Counted from the stretch's first letter, positions 8,598 through 15,110 are shown. The stretch: 15,211 bases of DNA from JAWOJF01 sp046481785 (GCA_046481785.1 JAWOJF010000384.1:1-15211), one strand, 5' to 3'. Notes: generated from the letters alone by a model not told the origin. A program made the numbers and translations.

Positions 8598-9413
8598 ATG
8601 GGTAAAGCGATTGGTCTTATTGAGACAAGAGGACTTGTCTGTGCAATAGAGGCAGCAGATGTAATGTTAAAAGCTGCCAATGTTACTTTTGCAGGGAAAG
8701 AAAAGACTGATTCTGCAATGATAACTATAAAAATAACCGGTGATGTGGAAGATGTAAAAACTGCAATTGATGCCGGAGCTGCTGCTGCCAAAAGAGTAGG
8801 AGAATTAGTTTCTGCTATAGTGATACCGGAGCCTGATGATCAGCTTTATTTTATACTTCCTGACATTCCACGAAATACCACAAAAGATATTCCTTTCAAA
8901 CCTGAAGAAAATATTGAGAAGTTAAAAAAGCTGATAAGGGAAGAGTCACATCTGACGGAAGCTGATAACAACAATTCAACCGAAAATATTTTTGATAAAA
9001 TTTCGAAAATTAAAGCTGAAGTTGATAAAAACAGTACGGAAAAAATTTCTTCAGAGGATATATCAGGTGCTGTAATAAAATCAACCGGGTCAACAACTCC
9101 TAACGAAGAAAAGAAAGGGAATACACCCCCGTTTTCAAACAATAATGATACTATTTCCCGGTTAAGAAAAGAAGCGCTTGGGTTAAAAGCGGAGAAAAAT
9201 AAATATATTGGAAGTAAATCACCTAAACCGGATACTAAGACTGCCGGTGAAGAAATTGAACCTTCCTCATTATCTGAAGACTACCTGGTATCTCTTAATG
9301 TACATCTGTTAAGGAAGCTTGCAAGGAGTACTAAAAATTTCCCTATCCGTGGGAGAGAAATATCAAAAGCAAACCGGCAGGAACTTCTCGATCTTTTTAA
9401 AAAGCTGCATTAA
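8598..9413 (+). CDS. BMC-domain shell protein with long C-terminal extension and SAP/Rho-N-like tail
   Basis: 271 aa. Residues 3-90 are a full BMC domain clearly paralogous to the gene before it (IGLIETRGLVCAIEAAD; IDAGAAAAKRVGELVSAIVI). The pore position reads KTDSA (36-40) in place of the usual IGGG/IGSG, so a standard metabolite pore is unlikely. Residues about 92-225 are rich in Lys, Glu, Asn, Ser and Thr and look like a flexible linker. Residues about 226-271 form a compact end: SLNVHLLRKLARS followed by GREISKANRQELLDLFKKLH, resembling the two-helix SAP or Rho N-terminal fold (LRxLAR ... K.ELLxLL). C-terminal extensions occur in other BMC proteins such as PduK and EutK, but with different tail types. 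I infer a scaffold, cargo-binding or nucleic-acid-binding specialised shell component. The family of the tail is a motif judgement, not proven. Confidence 0.88.
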   Translation: MGKAIGLIETRGLVCAIEAADVMLKAANVTFAGKEKTDSAMITIKITGDVEDVKTAIDAGAAAAKRVGELVSAIVIPEPDDQLYFILPDIPRNTTKDIPFKPEENIEKLKKLIREESHLTEADNNNSTENIFDKISKIKAEVDKNSTEKISSEDISGAVIKSTGSTTPNEEKKGNTPPFSNNNDTISRLRKEALGLKAEKNKYIGSKSPKPDTKTAGEEIEPSSLSEDYLVSLNVHLLRKLARSTKNFPIRGREISKANRQELLDLFKKLH

Positions 9414-9647
9414 TAAACACTCCCTTCTGATACAAAAAAAATAATGCCCGTTTAATTTGGATGAAATAAACCTTAATCAATTCTATGTGTCTAATCTGTA
9501 TAATTCAATAATTATAACTATAAACGTATTCTATTTAGCGGCAGATTTAAGAATTCAGGAGTTATTATCCAATAAACCTGTAATAAATAATACATTTATA
9601 TATATGCAGAAGAGTTTTTTGTTGGTAATTTCTTTTATATTTGCAAC

Positions 9648-10562
9648 ATGAGGAAAAATCTGCATATCATTATTATAACTTTTGTTTTTTCATTTGTTCT
9701 CTGGTTCTCAATTTCGTTGTCAAATGATTATTATACAAACTTTGATGTACCGGTAAAACTTGTTGATTTTCCGTCAGGATATACAACCGGTACGGAAATT
9801 CCGAAATCTGTTTCCGTTAAACTAAAAGGCCGGGGCTGGAAATTATTAACAATTAATCTGGCTTCTGAATCAGAATACCTGGTTTCAGTAGGAAAGGATA
9901 GCGGCAGAAGGTATGTTAATCTTTATAATTTTCTTATTGAAAATCAATGGCTCTCTTCTGATATCGAGGTAATTGAAATTTCCCCGGATACACTTTCTTT
10001 TTATGTTGAAAAAATTGATAGTAAAAAAGTGGCAATAACTCCTGATTTAAGTTTAAGTTTTAAGCCCGGTTTTGGTATGGCCGAAAGGGTAAAAATATTT
10101 CCCGATTCAACAATAGTACATGGTCCCGCATCAGTGGTTAAAACTATTTATTCGGTACCTACTGAAAATCTTGAACTAGGTAATCTTGATAAAAAAACAA
10201 CCGAAACGGTGAATCTGAAGAATCAGCAGGGAATGAACTACCAAAACGGTTATGTAACAGTTGCAATAAATGTTCAAAAAATAGTAGATAAAGATATTGA
10301 TAATATTAATGTTGAGGTGATGGACGTTCCTCCGGATAGAGACGTTGTACTTTTACCCAATAAAATTACCGTCGGTATAAGGGGAGGAATTGATATTTTG
10401 GGCAAAGTAGGCCCGGAACAGATCAGAGCCTTTACACATTACAGGGATATAGTTATAGACACACTTGGAAGTATAAAGCCCAGAATTGAACTGCCTGAGA
10501 ATACATCCCTGCTTTATACCAAACCGGAAAGAATGCGATATATTATTAAAAAATTTAATTAG
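9648..10562 (+). CDS. YbbR-like domain protein, membrane-anchored
   Basis: 304 aa with one N-terminal hydrophobic helix (about residues 6-24, HIIIITFVFSFVLWFSISL) and a large outward-facing beta-rich part of YbbR-type repeats: FDVPVKLVDFPSGY, PKSVSVKLKGRG, KVAITPDLSLSFKPGFG, and repeated VxxxNLKN/VTVAINV strands. In Firmicutes the YbbR protein CdaR follows and regulates the diadenylate cyclase CdaA. Here the gene upstream is a BMC shell protein and no cyclase is in the window, so the usual pairing is absent. The ATG at 9648 places the membrane helix at the N-terminus. The 234 bp upstream (9414-9647) holds no convincing gene. The YbbR assignment is by repeat pattern and length. Confidence 0.82.
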   Translation: MRKNLHIIIITFVFSFVLWFSISLSNDYYTNFDVPVKLVDFPSGYTTGTEIPKSVSVKLKGRGWKLLTINLASESEYLVSVGKDSGRRYVNLYNFLIENQWLSSDIEVIEISPDTLSFYVEKIDSKKVAITPDLSLSFKPGFGMAERVKIFPDSTIVHGPASVVKTIYSVPTENLELGNLDKKTTETVNLKNQQGMNYQNGYVTVAINVQKIVDKDIDNINVEVMDVPPDRDVVLLPNKITVGIRGGIDILGKVGPEQIRAFTHYRDIVIDTLGSIKPRIELPENTSLLYTKPERMRYIIKKFN

Positions 10563-10903
10563 TTTTCCTGCCTTTATGGGCTTAAAATTATTCAATTACA
10601 TCCGATGATAAATTAAGGGGCTTTATATGAGAATATTGTCTTTTTGTAGAGATAAAGGCAAAAAATTCGCCCTTACGTTATTTTGATAATTTATGTATTT
10701 TAGAGCACAGCATACCAGGCTACAAAATATTTTTTAATTCTGGATTTAATTTTATTCCCCCTTTTTTTAAGAATAAAGAAACATTTCCCAAATTAGAAGA
10801 TATAACAGGCATAGATGGTGTGATTTAAAATACATTTATAACTACTCTACCTCATAGATGATGAGAATTTGATGAATAATTTATTTGATACAAGGAGTGA
10901 ACA
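10563..10903. other. Intergenic region of 341 bp before the S41 protease gene
   Basis: AT-rich with no convincing gene. A 19-codon ORF (10627-10686, MRILSFCRDKGKKFALTLF) is present but is too short and isolated to support. The only clear signal is a strong Shine-Dalgarno sequence, AAGGAG at 10892-10897, six bases before the protease ATG at 10904. I see no stable hairpin followed by a T-run for the YbbR gene and no promoter I would defend, although a promoter for the protease is expected here. Confidence 0.6.
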
Positions 10904-12556
10904 ATGGGTTATAAAAAAGTAAAAAATGCTGCAATTTTAGGAATAATAATTTTACTTTTTTCTGGATTTTTCCCGGGGAAAGAGGATTTATATTTTGAAA
11001 TAACCAAAAATATAGATCTGTTTAGTAAAGTCTATAAAGAAATATCATTTAACTATGTTGATGATGTAAACCCGGAACAGTTTATGCGTGCCGGTATTGT
11101 GGGTATGCTTAACTCCCTGGATCCTTATACTGTTTTTATTGATGAGAATAAAAAAGATGAAATTGAATTAATTACCAATGGTAAGTATGGCGGAATAGGA
11201 ATTACAATTGGGGTAAGAGGTAATAGAATTACAGTGGTTGAAGTTCTTGAAGGTTATTCTGCCCAAAGACAAGGGTTAAGAGTTGGGGATGTTATAATAG
11301 AAGCCGGGGGAGTTATTCTTTCACCTGATAATATGGATAATATGTCAACCCTGGTTAAAGGAGAGCCCGGCACTGCTGTGGAAATGAGAGTTTTAAGAAA
11401 TGAAGAAAAGGACACGGTTAAATTTAATCTTGTAAGGGAAGAAATAAGTATAAAAAATGTTACCTATTATGGCTTTTATCCCGAAAACAGCGGAAACGCT
11501 TATATTAAACTTTCCAATTTCAGCCGTTCTGCTGGTGATGAGGTAAAACGAGCTTTAAAAGAACTGAAATCCAGGAGAGAGATTTCCTCAATCGTTCTTG
11601 ATCTTAGGGGCAATCCGGGTGGACTACTTGATGTGGCGGTTGATATCGCAGATAAATTTCTTTCAAAGGACATGCTTATTGTTACAACTAAAGGAAGAAC
11701 TGATGCAAGTGAAAGGAAATATTATTCTGTACAGGAACCTATGCTGGGAACATCCCAGTTAGTTGTTTTGGTTAATGAAGGAACCGCCTCTGCTTCTGAA
11801 ATTGTTGCAGGTGCAATACAGGATCATGACAGGGGAATTATACTTGGCAGCAAATCATTTGGAAAAGGTCTGGTACAGACAATTACACCTCTTAATTTTA
11901 ATACATCATTAAAAATTACAACTGCTAAATATTATACGCCCAGCGGAAGATGTATACAGAAAATTGATTATTCAAAAAAGAATAATGTTATTGCTGATGT
12001 TGATTCAATTATTGCTGCTTCTTTTTTAACCGATAATAAAAGAACCGTGTACAGCGCCGGCGGAATATCTCCAGATACCACTGTTGTTTTTGAGGTGCAG
12101 GGAGAACTTACAAAAGAACTTCTTGCAAAAGGATTATTCTTCAGATTTTCTGATTCATATTATTATAAAAATATAGAGGCTGATTACAGTTCTACTAATA
12201 GTGAAAAGCTTTTTAATGAATTTGTAAAATACATTGATACCCAGGATTTCCATTACAAATCCGAGGCAGAAAAACAGATAGAGAAACTTCTGGAAGATGT
12301 AAAGGCTAAAAAACTTGAGCAGGATTTAACAGCCGAACTGTTAAGAATAAAAGCCCAGTTAGAAAAGCTTGATAAGAGTGAAATGAAAGTTTATAAAGAT
12401 GAAATTATCAGGGAAATAAGAGGAGAACTTGCACTCCGTTATTTGGGCTCAGAAGGCAAAATAAAAGAGCTTCTGAAATACGATCTGCAGTTTCAGGCTG
12501 CCATAAAATTATTAAATAACGAAAAATCATATCTAAGTTTGTTGAATTCTAATTGA
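10904..12556 (+). CDS. C-terminal processing peptidase, S41 family (CtpA/Prc-type)
   Basis: Periplasmic serine protease of 550 aa that in relatives trims or degrades envelope proteins from their C-termini. The N-terminus has a hydrophobic signal or anchor (residues 9-23, AAILGIIILLFSGFF). Next come the cap region with NSLDPYTVFI (70-79), a PDZ domain from about 95 to 180 (GGIGITIG, YSAQRQGLRVGDVI), and the peptidase core with LDLRGNPGG (232-240). The NEGTASASE motif (291-299) gives Ser296 as likely nucleophile, and SFGKG gives Lys321, 25 residues later as expected for the Ser-Lys dyad. After the core (YTPSGRCIQK) is a Lys/Glu-rich helical tail of roughly 150 residues, longer than in minimal CtpA. 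Its TGA overlaps the start of the next gene by four bases, so the two are probably coupled. Confidence 0.95.
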   Translation: MGYKKVKNAAILGIIILLFSGFFPGKEDLYFEITKNIDLFSKVYKEISFNYVDDVNPEQFMRAGIVGMLNSLDPYTVFIDENKKDEIELITNGKYGGIGITIGVRGNRITVVEVLEGYSAQRQGLRVGDVIIEAGGVILSPDNMDNMSTLVKGEPGTAVEMRVLRNEEKDTVKFNLVREEISIKNVTYYGFYPENSGNAYIKLSNFSRSAGDEVKRALKELKSRREISSIVLDLRGNPGGLLDVAVDIADKFLSKDMLIVTTKGRTDASERKYYSVQEPMLGTSQLVVLVNEGTASASEIVAGAIQDHDRGIILGSKSFGKGLVQTITPLNFNTSLKITTAKYYTPSGRCIQKIDYSKKNNVIADVDSIIAASFLTDNKRTVYSAGGISPDTTVVFEVQGELTKELLAKGLFFRFSDSYYYKNIEADYSSTNSEKLFNEFVKYIDTQDFHYKSEAEKQIEKLLEDVKAKKLEQDLTAELLRIKAQLEKLDKSEMKVYKDEIIREIRGELALRYLGSEGKIKELLKYDLQFQAAIKLLNNEKSYLSLLNSN

Positions 12557-13362
12557 ATGATATAGCTTTATTGGTTCTGTTTCTTTTCAGCGGATACATT
12601 ACCGGAATATTTATTGGAATGCTTGGCATAGGCGGGGGAATAGCTTTTGTCCCCCTGCTTTATCTACTTCTGCCATTTACTGATATTGATCCCTCTCAGA
12701 TATCCTATATAGTTATTGCAACCTCACTTTTTGCCGGAGTTTTTGGAACATTAAGTTCTGCCGGAAAACATTTATATTCACGGAATATTGAAGTAAGAAA
12801 AGCAGTTTTGCTTGGCATGGGAAGTATATTTTCTGCGTCTGTTTCCCCTTTCCTGGCTGTTAATATTGCGCAGCCGGTTTTACAAGCTGTGTTTGGCTCA
12901 ATCTTTTTATTGGTTACAATTAAAATGTTTATGGATAACAGGGGTATGAACTACGGCTCATTAAAGGATCCTCTTAATGATTTTTATCTTTTCCTGTTCG
13001 GTCTTATTATAGGAGCAATAACAGGACTGGCAGGTATAGCCGGGGGAATATTGTTTGTCCCAATCCTGGTCTATCTTTTCCTGGTAGATTTTAAAAAAGC
13101 AATAGGTACCTCAGCATTGGTAACTGTTTTTACTACTGTTACTTCTTCTATATCTTATGCATTAATTTCACCCAAAGGGTTTGTAGTTCCTAACCAGATT
13201 GGGTATATTTATTTGATTTCAGGAATTCCTCTTGGGCTGGGGTCTGCGCTGGGGGCCATAAGCGGCGTTAAATTTGTCTTGAATTCAGCAGCCGGAACAG
13301 TTAAAAAAGTCTTTTTAGTTTTGCTGCTTTTAGTATCGCTTAAAATTGTCTTTAACCTATGA
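12553..13362 (+). CDS. TauE/SafE family membrane permease (sulfite/organosulfonate exporter-like)
   Basis: Polytopic inner-membrane protein of 269 aa from the TauE/SafE (DUF81, COG0730) family, whose characterised members move sulfite, sulfonates or related anions. It shows the expected internal duplication: GMLGIGGGIAFVPLLYLLLP in the first half and GLAGIAGGILFVPILVYLF in the second, each followed by several hydrophobic segments; about eight membrane helices can be read. The start is TTG at 12553, overlapping the protease stop (TTGA). The ATG at 12557 is out of frame and the next in-frame Met is residue 23, inside the first helix, so TTG is preferred. Substrate cannot be deduced from the context. 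Confidence 0.92.
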   Translation: MNDIALLVLFLFSGYITGIFIGMLGIGGGIAFVPLLYLLLPFTDIDPSQISYIVIATSLFAGVFGTLSSAGKHLYSRNIEVRKAVLLGMGSIFSASVSPFLAVNIAQPVLQAVFGSIFLLVTIKMFMDNRGMNYGSLKDPLNDFYLFLFGLIIGAITGLAGIAGGILFVPILVYLFLVDFKKAIGTSALVTVFTTVTSSISYALISPKGFVVPNQIGYIYLISGIPLGLGSALGAISGVKFVLNSAAGTVKKVFLVLLLLVSLKIVFNL

Positions 13363-13466
13363 GTCCTAAAATCCTGCTTAGAAAAAATCTTATATATAAA
13401 AAGTGTCTTCAGATTTTACCTTTAAGTTTCATTCATCTATTTTATGCTTAGTTAAAAGCAGTATTT

Positions 13467-13646
13467 ATGGCAATTAATTGCAGGAAATGTAAATACTTTA
13501 TAATCACCTGGGACAGCAAACGTCCGTATGGCTGTATAGCTTTTGGAATGAAAACCCGGCAGATGCCCTCCATTGAAGTATATAAATCATCCGGCAGAGA
13601 ATGTCTGAAGTTTGAAGCTAAGCCCCCTGCGAAGAAGAAGAATTAG
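13467..13646 (+). CDS. Small four-cysteine protein (59 aa), putative zinc-binding
   Basis: An ATG-to-TAG frame of 59 residues. It starts MAINCRKCKYF, with CxxC at Cys5/Cys8, continues ITWDSKRPYGCIAFGMKTR with Cys23, and ends MPSIEVYKSSGRECLKFE with Cys46 and a Lys-rich tail. The ordered features (paired CxxC, TWD, P-GC-AFG, MPS-EV--SSG--C--F) match a small conserved family of unknown function that I recall from proteobacterial and other genomes; that recall is not backed by a search. Four cysteines in this spacing could bind one zinc ion. It lies 104 bp after the permease gene and its stop codon is immediately followed by an octamer repeat array. No Shine-Dalgarno sequence is evident. The coherent motif makes chance unlikely. 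Confidence 0.8.
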   Translation: MAINCRKCKYFIITWDSKRPYGCIAFGMKTRQMPSIEVYKSSGRECLKFEAKPPAKKKN

Positions 13647-13647
13647 T

Positions 13648-13758
13648 GAATTCACGAATTGACGAATTACCGAATTGACGAATTCACGAATTCACGAATT
13701 GACGAATTACCGAATTCACGAATCAACGAATTCCCGAATTTGACGAATTCCCGAATTC
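13648..13758 (-). repeat. Tandem 8-bp repeat array 1 (GAATTNNC on +; AATTCGNN sense on -)
   Basis: Fourteen consecutive units beginning GAATT (one GAATC), mostly exactly 8 bp: GAATTCAC, GAATTGAC, GAATTACC, GAATTGAC and so on. One unit is 9 bp (13736-13744) and the last is partial. The three-unit block starting at 13648 recurs at 13688, giving a 40-bp higher-order period. Read on the minus strand, the units become AATTCGTG, AATTCGTC, AATTCGGT and AATTCGGG, which is the same word family as array 2 on the plus strand. The array starts one base after the stop codon of the small cysteine protein. Confidence 0.9.
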
Positions 13759-13950
13759 TTAAATCTACAAATCTTCTTTGAACTGGATGTTTTAATTTTT
13801 TCCCCTTGCTTCGCAAGGAAAGAGGGACATCGCCAGGCTGTAAAGGCAGCTAACAGGCAACATGCTAACACTTCTAACTCTCACTTTATTTATGTGGAAA
13901 TTCCTAACGGAGCCGGCTTGTCGCGGCGAAGTTCCTAACGAAACAGGGGC
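13759..13950. other. Non-coding core between the two inverted octamer arrays
   Basis: 192 bp with no supportable gene. It contains a perfect hairpin, CCTTGC TTC GCAAGG (13804-13818), not followed by a T-run on either strand, so not a standard terminator. It also contains a 9-bp direct repeat, TTCCTAACG at 13901-13909 and 13932-13940, enclosing a GC-rich patch (GGAGCCGGCTTGTCGCGGCG) that stands out from the AT-rich surroundings. Flanked by oppositely oriented arrays, the whole 13648-14098 block could be one composite repeat element. Confidence 0.6.
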
Positions 13951-14098
13951 AATCCATGAATTCGCACATTCCCAAATTCGCAAATTCGCAAATCCGTGAA
14001 TCCGTGAATTCGCAAATCCGTGAATTCGTAAATTCGCAAATTCATGAATTCGCAAATCCGTGAATTCGCAAATCCGTGAATTCGGTAATTCGCCAATT
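13951..14098 (+). repeat. Tandem 8-bp repeat array 2 (AATTCGCA / AATCCGTG), strictly in phase
   Basis: Eighteen successive 8-bp units from 13951 to 14094 with no insertion or deletion, plus a final AATT. Most units are AATTCGCA or AATCCGTG, with AATCCATG, CATTCCCA, AATTCGTA, AATTCATG, AATTCGGT and AATTCGCC as variants. From 14011 AATTCGCA alternates with AATCCGTG in several places (for example 14051-14078 region), suggesting growth in 16-bp steps. It is the inverse orientation of array 1. No spacers unrelated to the unit exist, so this is not a CRISPR array. Confidence 0.92.
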
Positions 14099-14283
14099 AC
14101 TTAAGCTTCAATTATTAACATCCGCAATTTATTGTTGGATTTTTGTAAGGTCAATCCTTTGTTTTCTTCCTTTCTTTTTATAATTTTGGCGTCTGAAATT
14201 GCATACGATGCAGGACGACTATTAAGTGGTTGTCCATTGACCGAAGTTTTACTCAAACAATAAAATATCTTTTTAATTCATTC

Positions 14284-14333
14284 AAACGATAGAGTTTGTA
14301 ACTCCCTTGTATATATCGTTTTGGGGGTATAAT
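14284..14333 (+). promoter_or_regulatory. Candidate promoter and operator upstream of the cytochrome gene
   Basis: A perfect 8-bp inverted repeat, AAACGATA (14284-14291) and TATCGTTT (14314-14321), lies directly before TATAAT (14328-14333). A possible -35 element TTGTAT (14307-14312) is 15 bp upstream of it, shorter than ideal. Between this and the ATG is a small hairpin, TCCCG (14345-14349) with CGGGA (14356-14360), and an AAAAGG ribosome-binding-like sequence at about 14367-14372. The spaced palindrome could be a regulator site. Rest of 14099-14283 shows nothing I can name. Confidence 0.3.
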
Positions 14334-14375
14334 TTTATCTATTGTCCCGGTACAGCGGGATAACTCAAAAGGTTA

Positions 14376-14810
14376 ATGATGAAAAAATCAGTATTGGACT
14401 ATATTCTCCGGATCCGCCTGCCCATCACTATCTTTGTAGTTATCGCTTCATTTACTTTAACATATTTTGCTTCACGCGCTGAACGTGATGGTGTAGGGTA
14501 TGCTCCAACACAACCGATTGCTTTTTCTCATAAGCTGCATGCCGGCGATATGAAAATTGACTGTCAGTATTGCCATACGGGAGTTGAAAAAGGAAGGCAT
14601 GCTACAATTCCGGATGTTGAAACCTGTATGAACTGCCATCGTGTTGCAAGAAAAGACCGTCCTGAAATTGTAAAACTAACCGGATATTACGAAGAAGGTA
14701 AAGCATTGCCATGGGCAAGAATTCACAGGGTTCCTGAATTTGCTTATTTCGATCATAGCTTTCATGTGAACAAAGGAATTGACTGCGCCCATTGCCATGC
14801 TATAACTAAC
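14376..14810 (+). CDS. ActA-like membrane-anchored multihaem cytochrome c, N-terminal part (truncated by a sequence join)
   Basis: About 143 native residues. A hydrophobic N-terminal helix (residues 17-31, ITIFVVIASFTLTYF) serves as signal/anchor. After it come FSHKLHAGDMKIDCQYCHTG with haem site CQYCH (63-67), RHATIPDVETCMNCH with CMNCH (84-88), then WARIHRVPEFAYFDHSFH and a third site CAHCH (137-141). This order and the HKLHAG / RHATIP / RIHRVPEF context match the pentahaem ActA subunit of alternative complex III, a quinol:electron-acceptor oxidoreductase, and related cytochromes. The open frame continues to 15119, but after about residue 142 it is antisense to an arginine deiminase gene, so the remaining haem sites are missing. 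ATG at 14376 or 14379 are both possible starts. Cytochrome identity is secure; ActA versus a related menaquinol-oxidoreductase cytochrome is less so. Confidence 0.85.
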
Positions 14811-14813
14811 GGG
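14799..14813. other. Probable chimeric join between two unrelated sequences
   Basis: The plus-strand cytochrome is coherent up to the haem motif ending at 14798, and the minus-strand arginine deiminase is coherent from 15110 down to about 14811. Two unrelated genes, each cut inside its coding region and facing each other, meet within about 15 bp. By hand count, 14521-14810 has about 42% GC and 14811-15110 about 59%. No integrase, insertion sequence or repeat marks the boundary. A misassembly or library chimera is the simplest reading. Confidence 0.85.
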
Positions 14814-15110
14814 CAGCTCTTCATAATCGACGATACGGCTGATCATCTCCAGCTTGCTCTCCTGGTCGAAGCGCAGGGCTTCCAGCAGCAGTTCGGCCGT
14901 TTCCAGCACATTCTCCGGGCCGATGAAGGCGCGCAGCACATCGGTGAAGATGTCGTGCTCTTCTTGCATTTTGGGCAGATAAACGATGTCGTCAAAGAGC
15001 AGCTCTTCGGAGCGCTTGGGGGAAATGCGGGCGATGCCCTCGTCAGGGCGGTGGATGATGACGCGGCGCAGCGGCCCGATTTCGGAGGAAACGGTTACTT
15101 TGTTGGCCAT
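14811..15110 (-). CDS. arcA: Arginine deiminase, N-terminal 100 residues (truncated by the join)
   Basis: Arginine deiminase hydrolyses arginine to citrulline and ammonia. The minus-strand frame starting at the ATG at 15110 begins MANKVTVSSEIGPLRRVIIH, followed by RPDEGIARISP, SEELLFDDIVYLPKMQEEHDIF and a helical segment ending ISRIVDYEELP. The SEIGxLRxVxxHRP and LLFDDIxYL signatures are typical of the N-terminus of this roughly 400-residue enzyme; the catalytic Cys and His lie in the missing part. An upstream in-frame Met (15188) would add 26 residues that do not fit the family, so 15110 is preferred. GC content is about 59%, unlike every gene to the left. It most likely comes from another organism or another locus. 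Confidence 0.85.

Noticed and set aside
9457..9651. 64-residue plus-strand ORF with a TTG start ending at the YbbR start (MDEINLNQFYVSNLYNS...)
   Set aside because: No ribosome binding site, no recognisable motif and AT-driven composition. The ATGA overlap with the YbbR gene is the only point in favour, so it is not called.
10627..10686. 19-codon ORF in the gap before the S41 protease
   Set aside because: Too short, no motif, and only a weak purine stretch upstream; kept as part of the intergenic description.
13804..13818. Hairpin CCTTGC-TTC-GCAAGG as a rho-independent terminator
   Set aside because: The T-run lies before it on the plus strand and reads as an A-run after it on the minus strand, so neither orientation has the required tail.
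13792..14055. 87-residue minus-strand ORF with repeated RIHEFAN/RIHGFAN units
   Set aside because: This is simply translation of octamer array 2 and the adjacent core. An 8-bp unit gives a 24-bp (8-residue) protein period; there is no gene context or start signal.
13951..14098. Possible CRISPR array
   Set aside because: Units are 8 bp, contiguous and without unrelated spacers; no cas gene is present.
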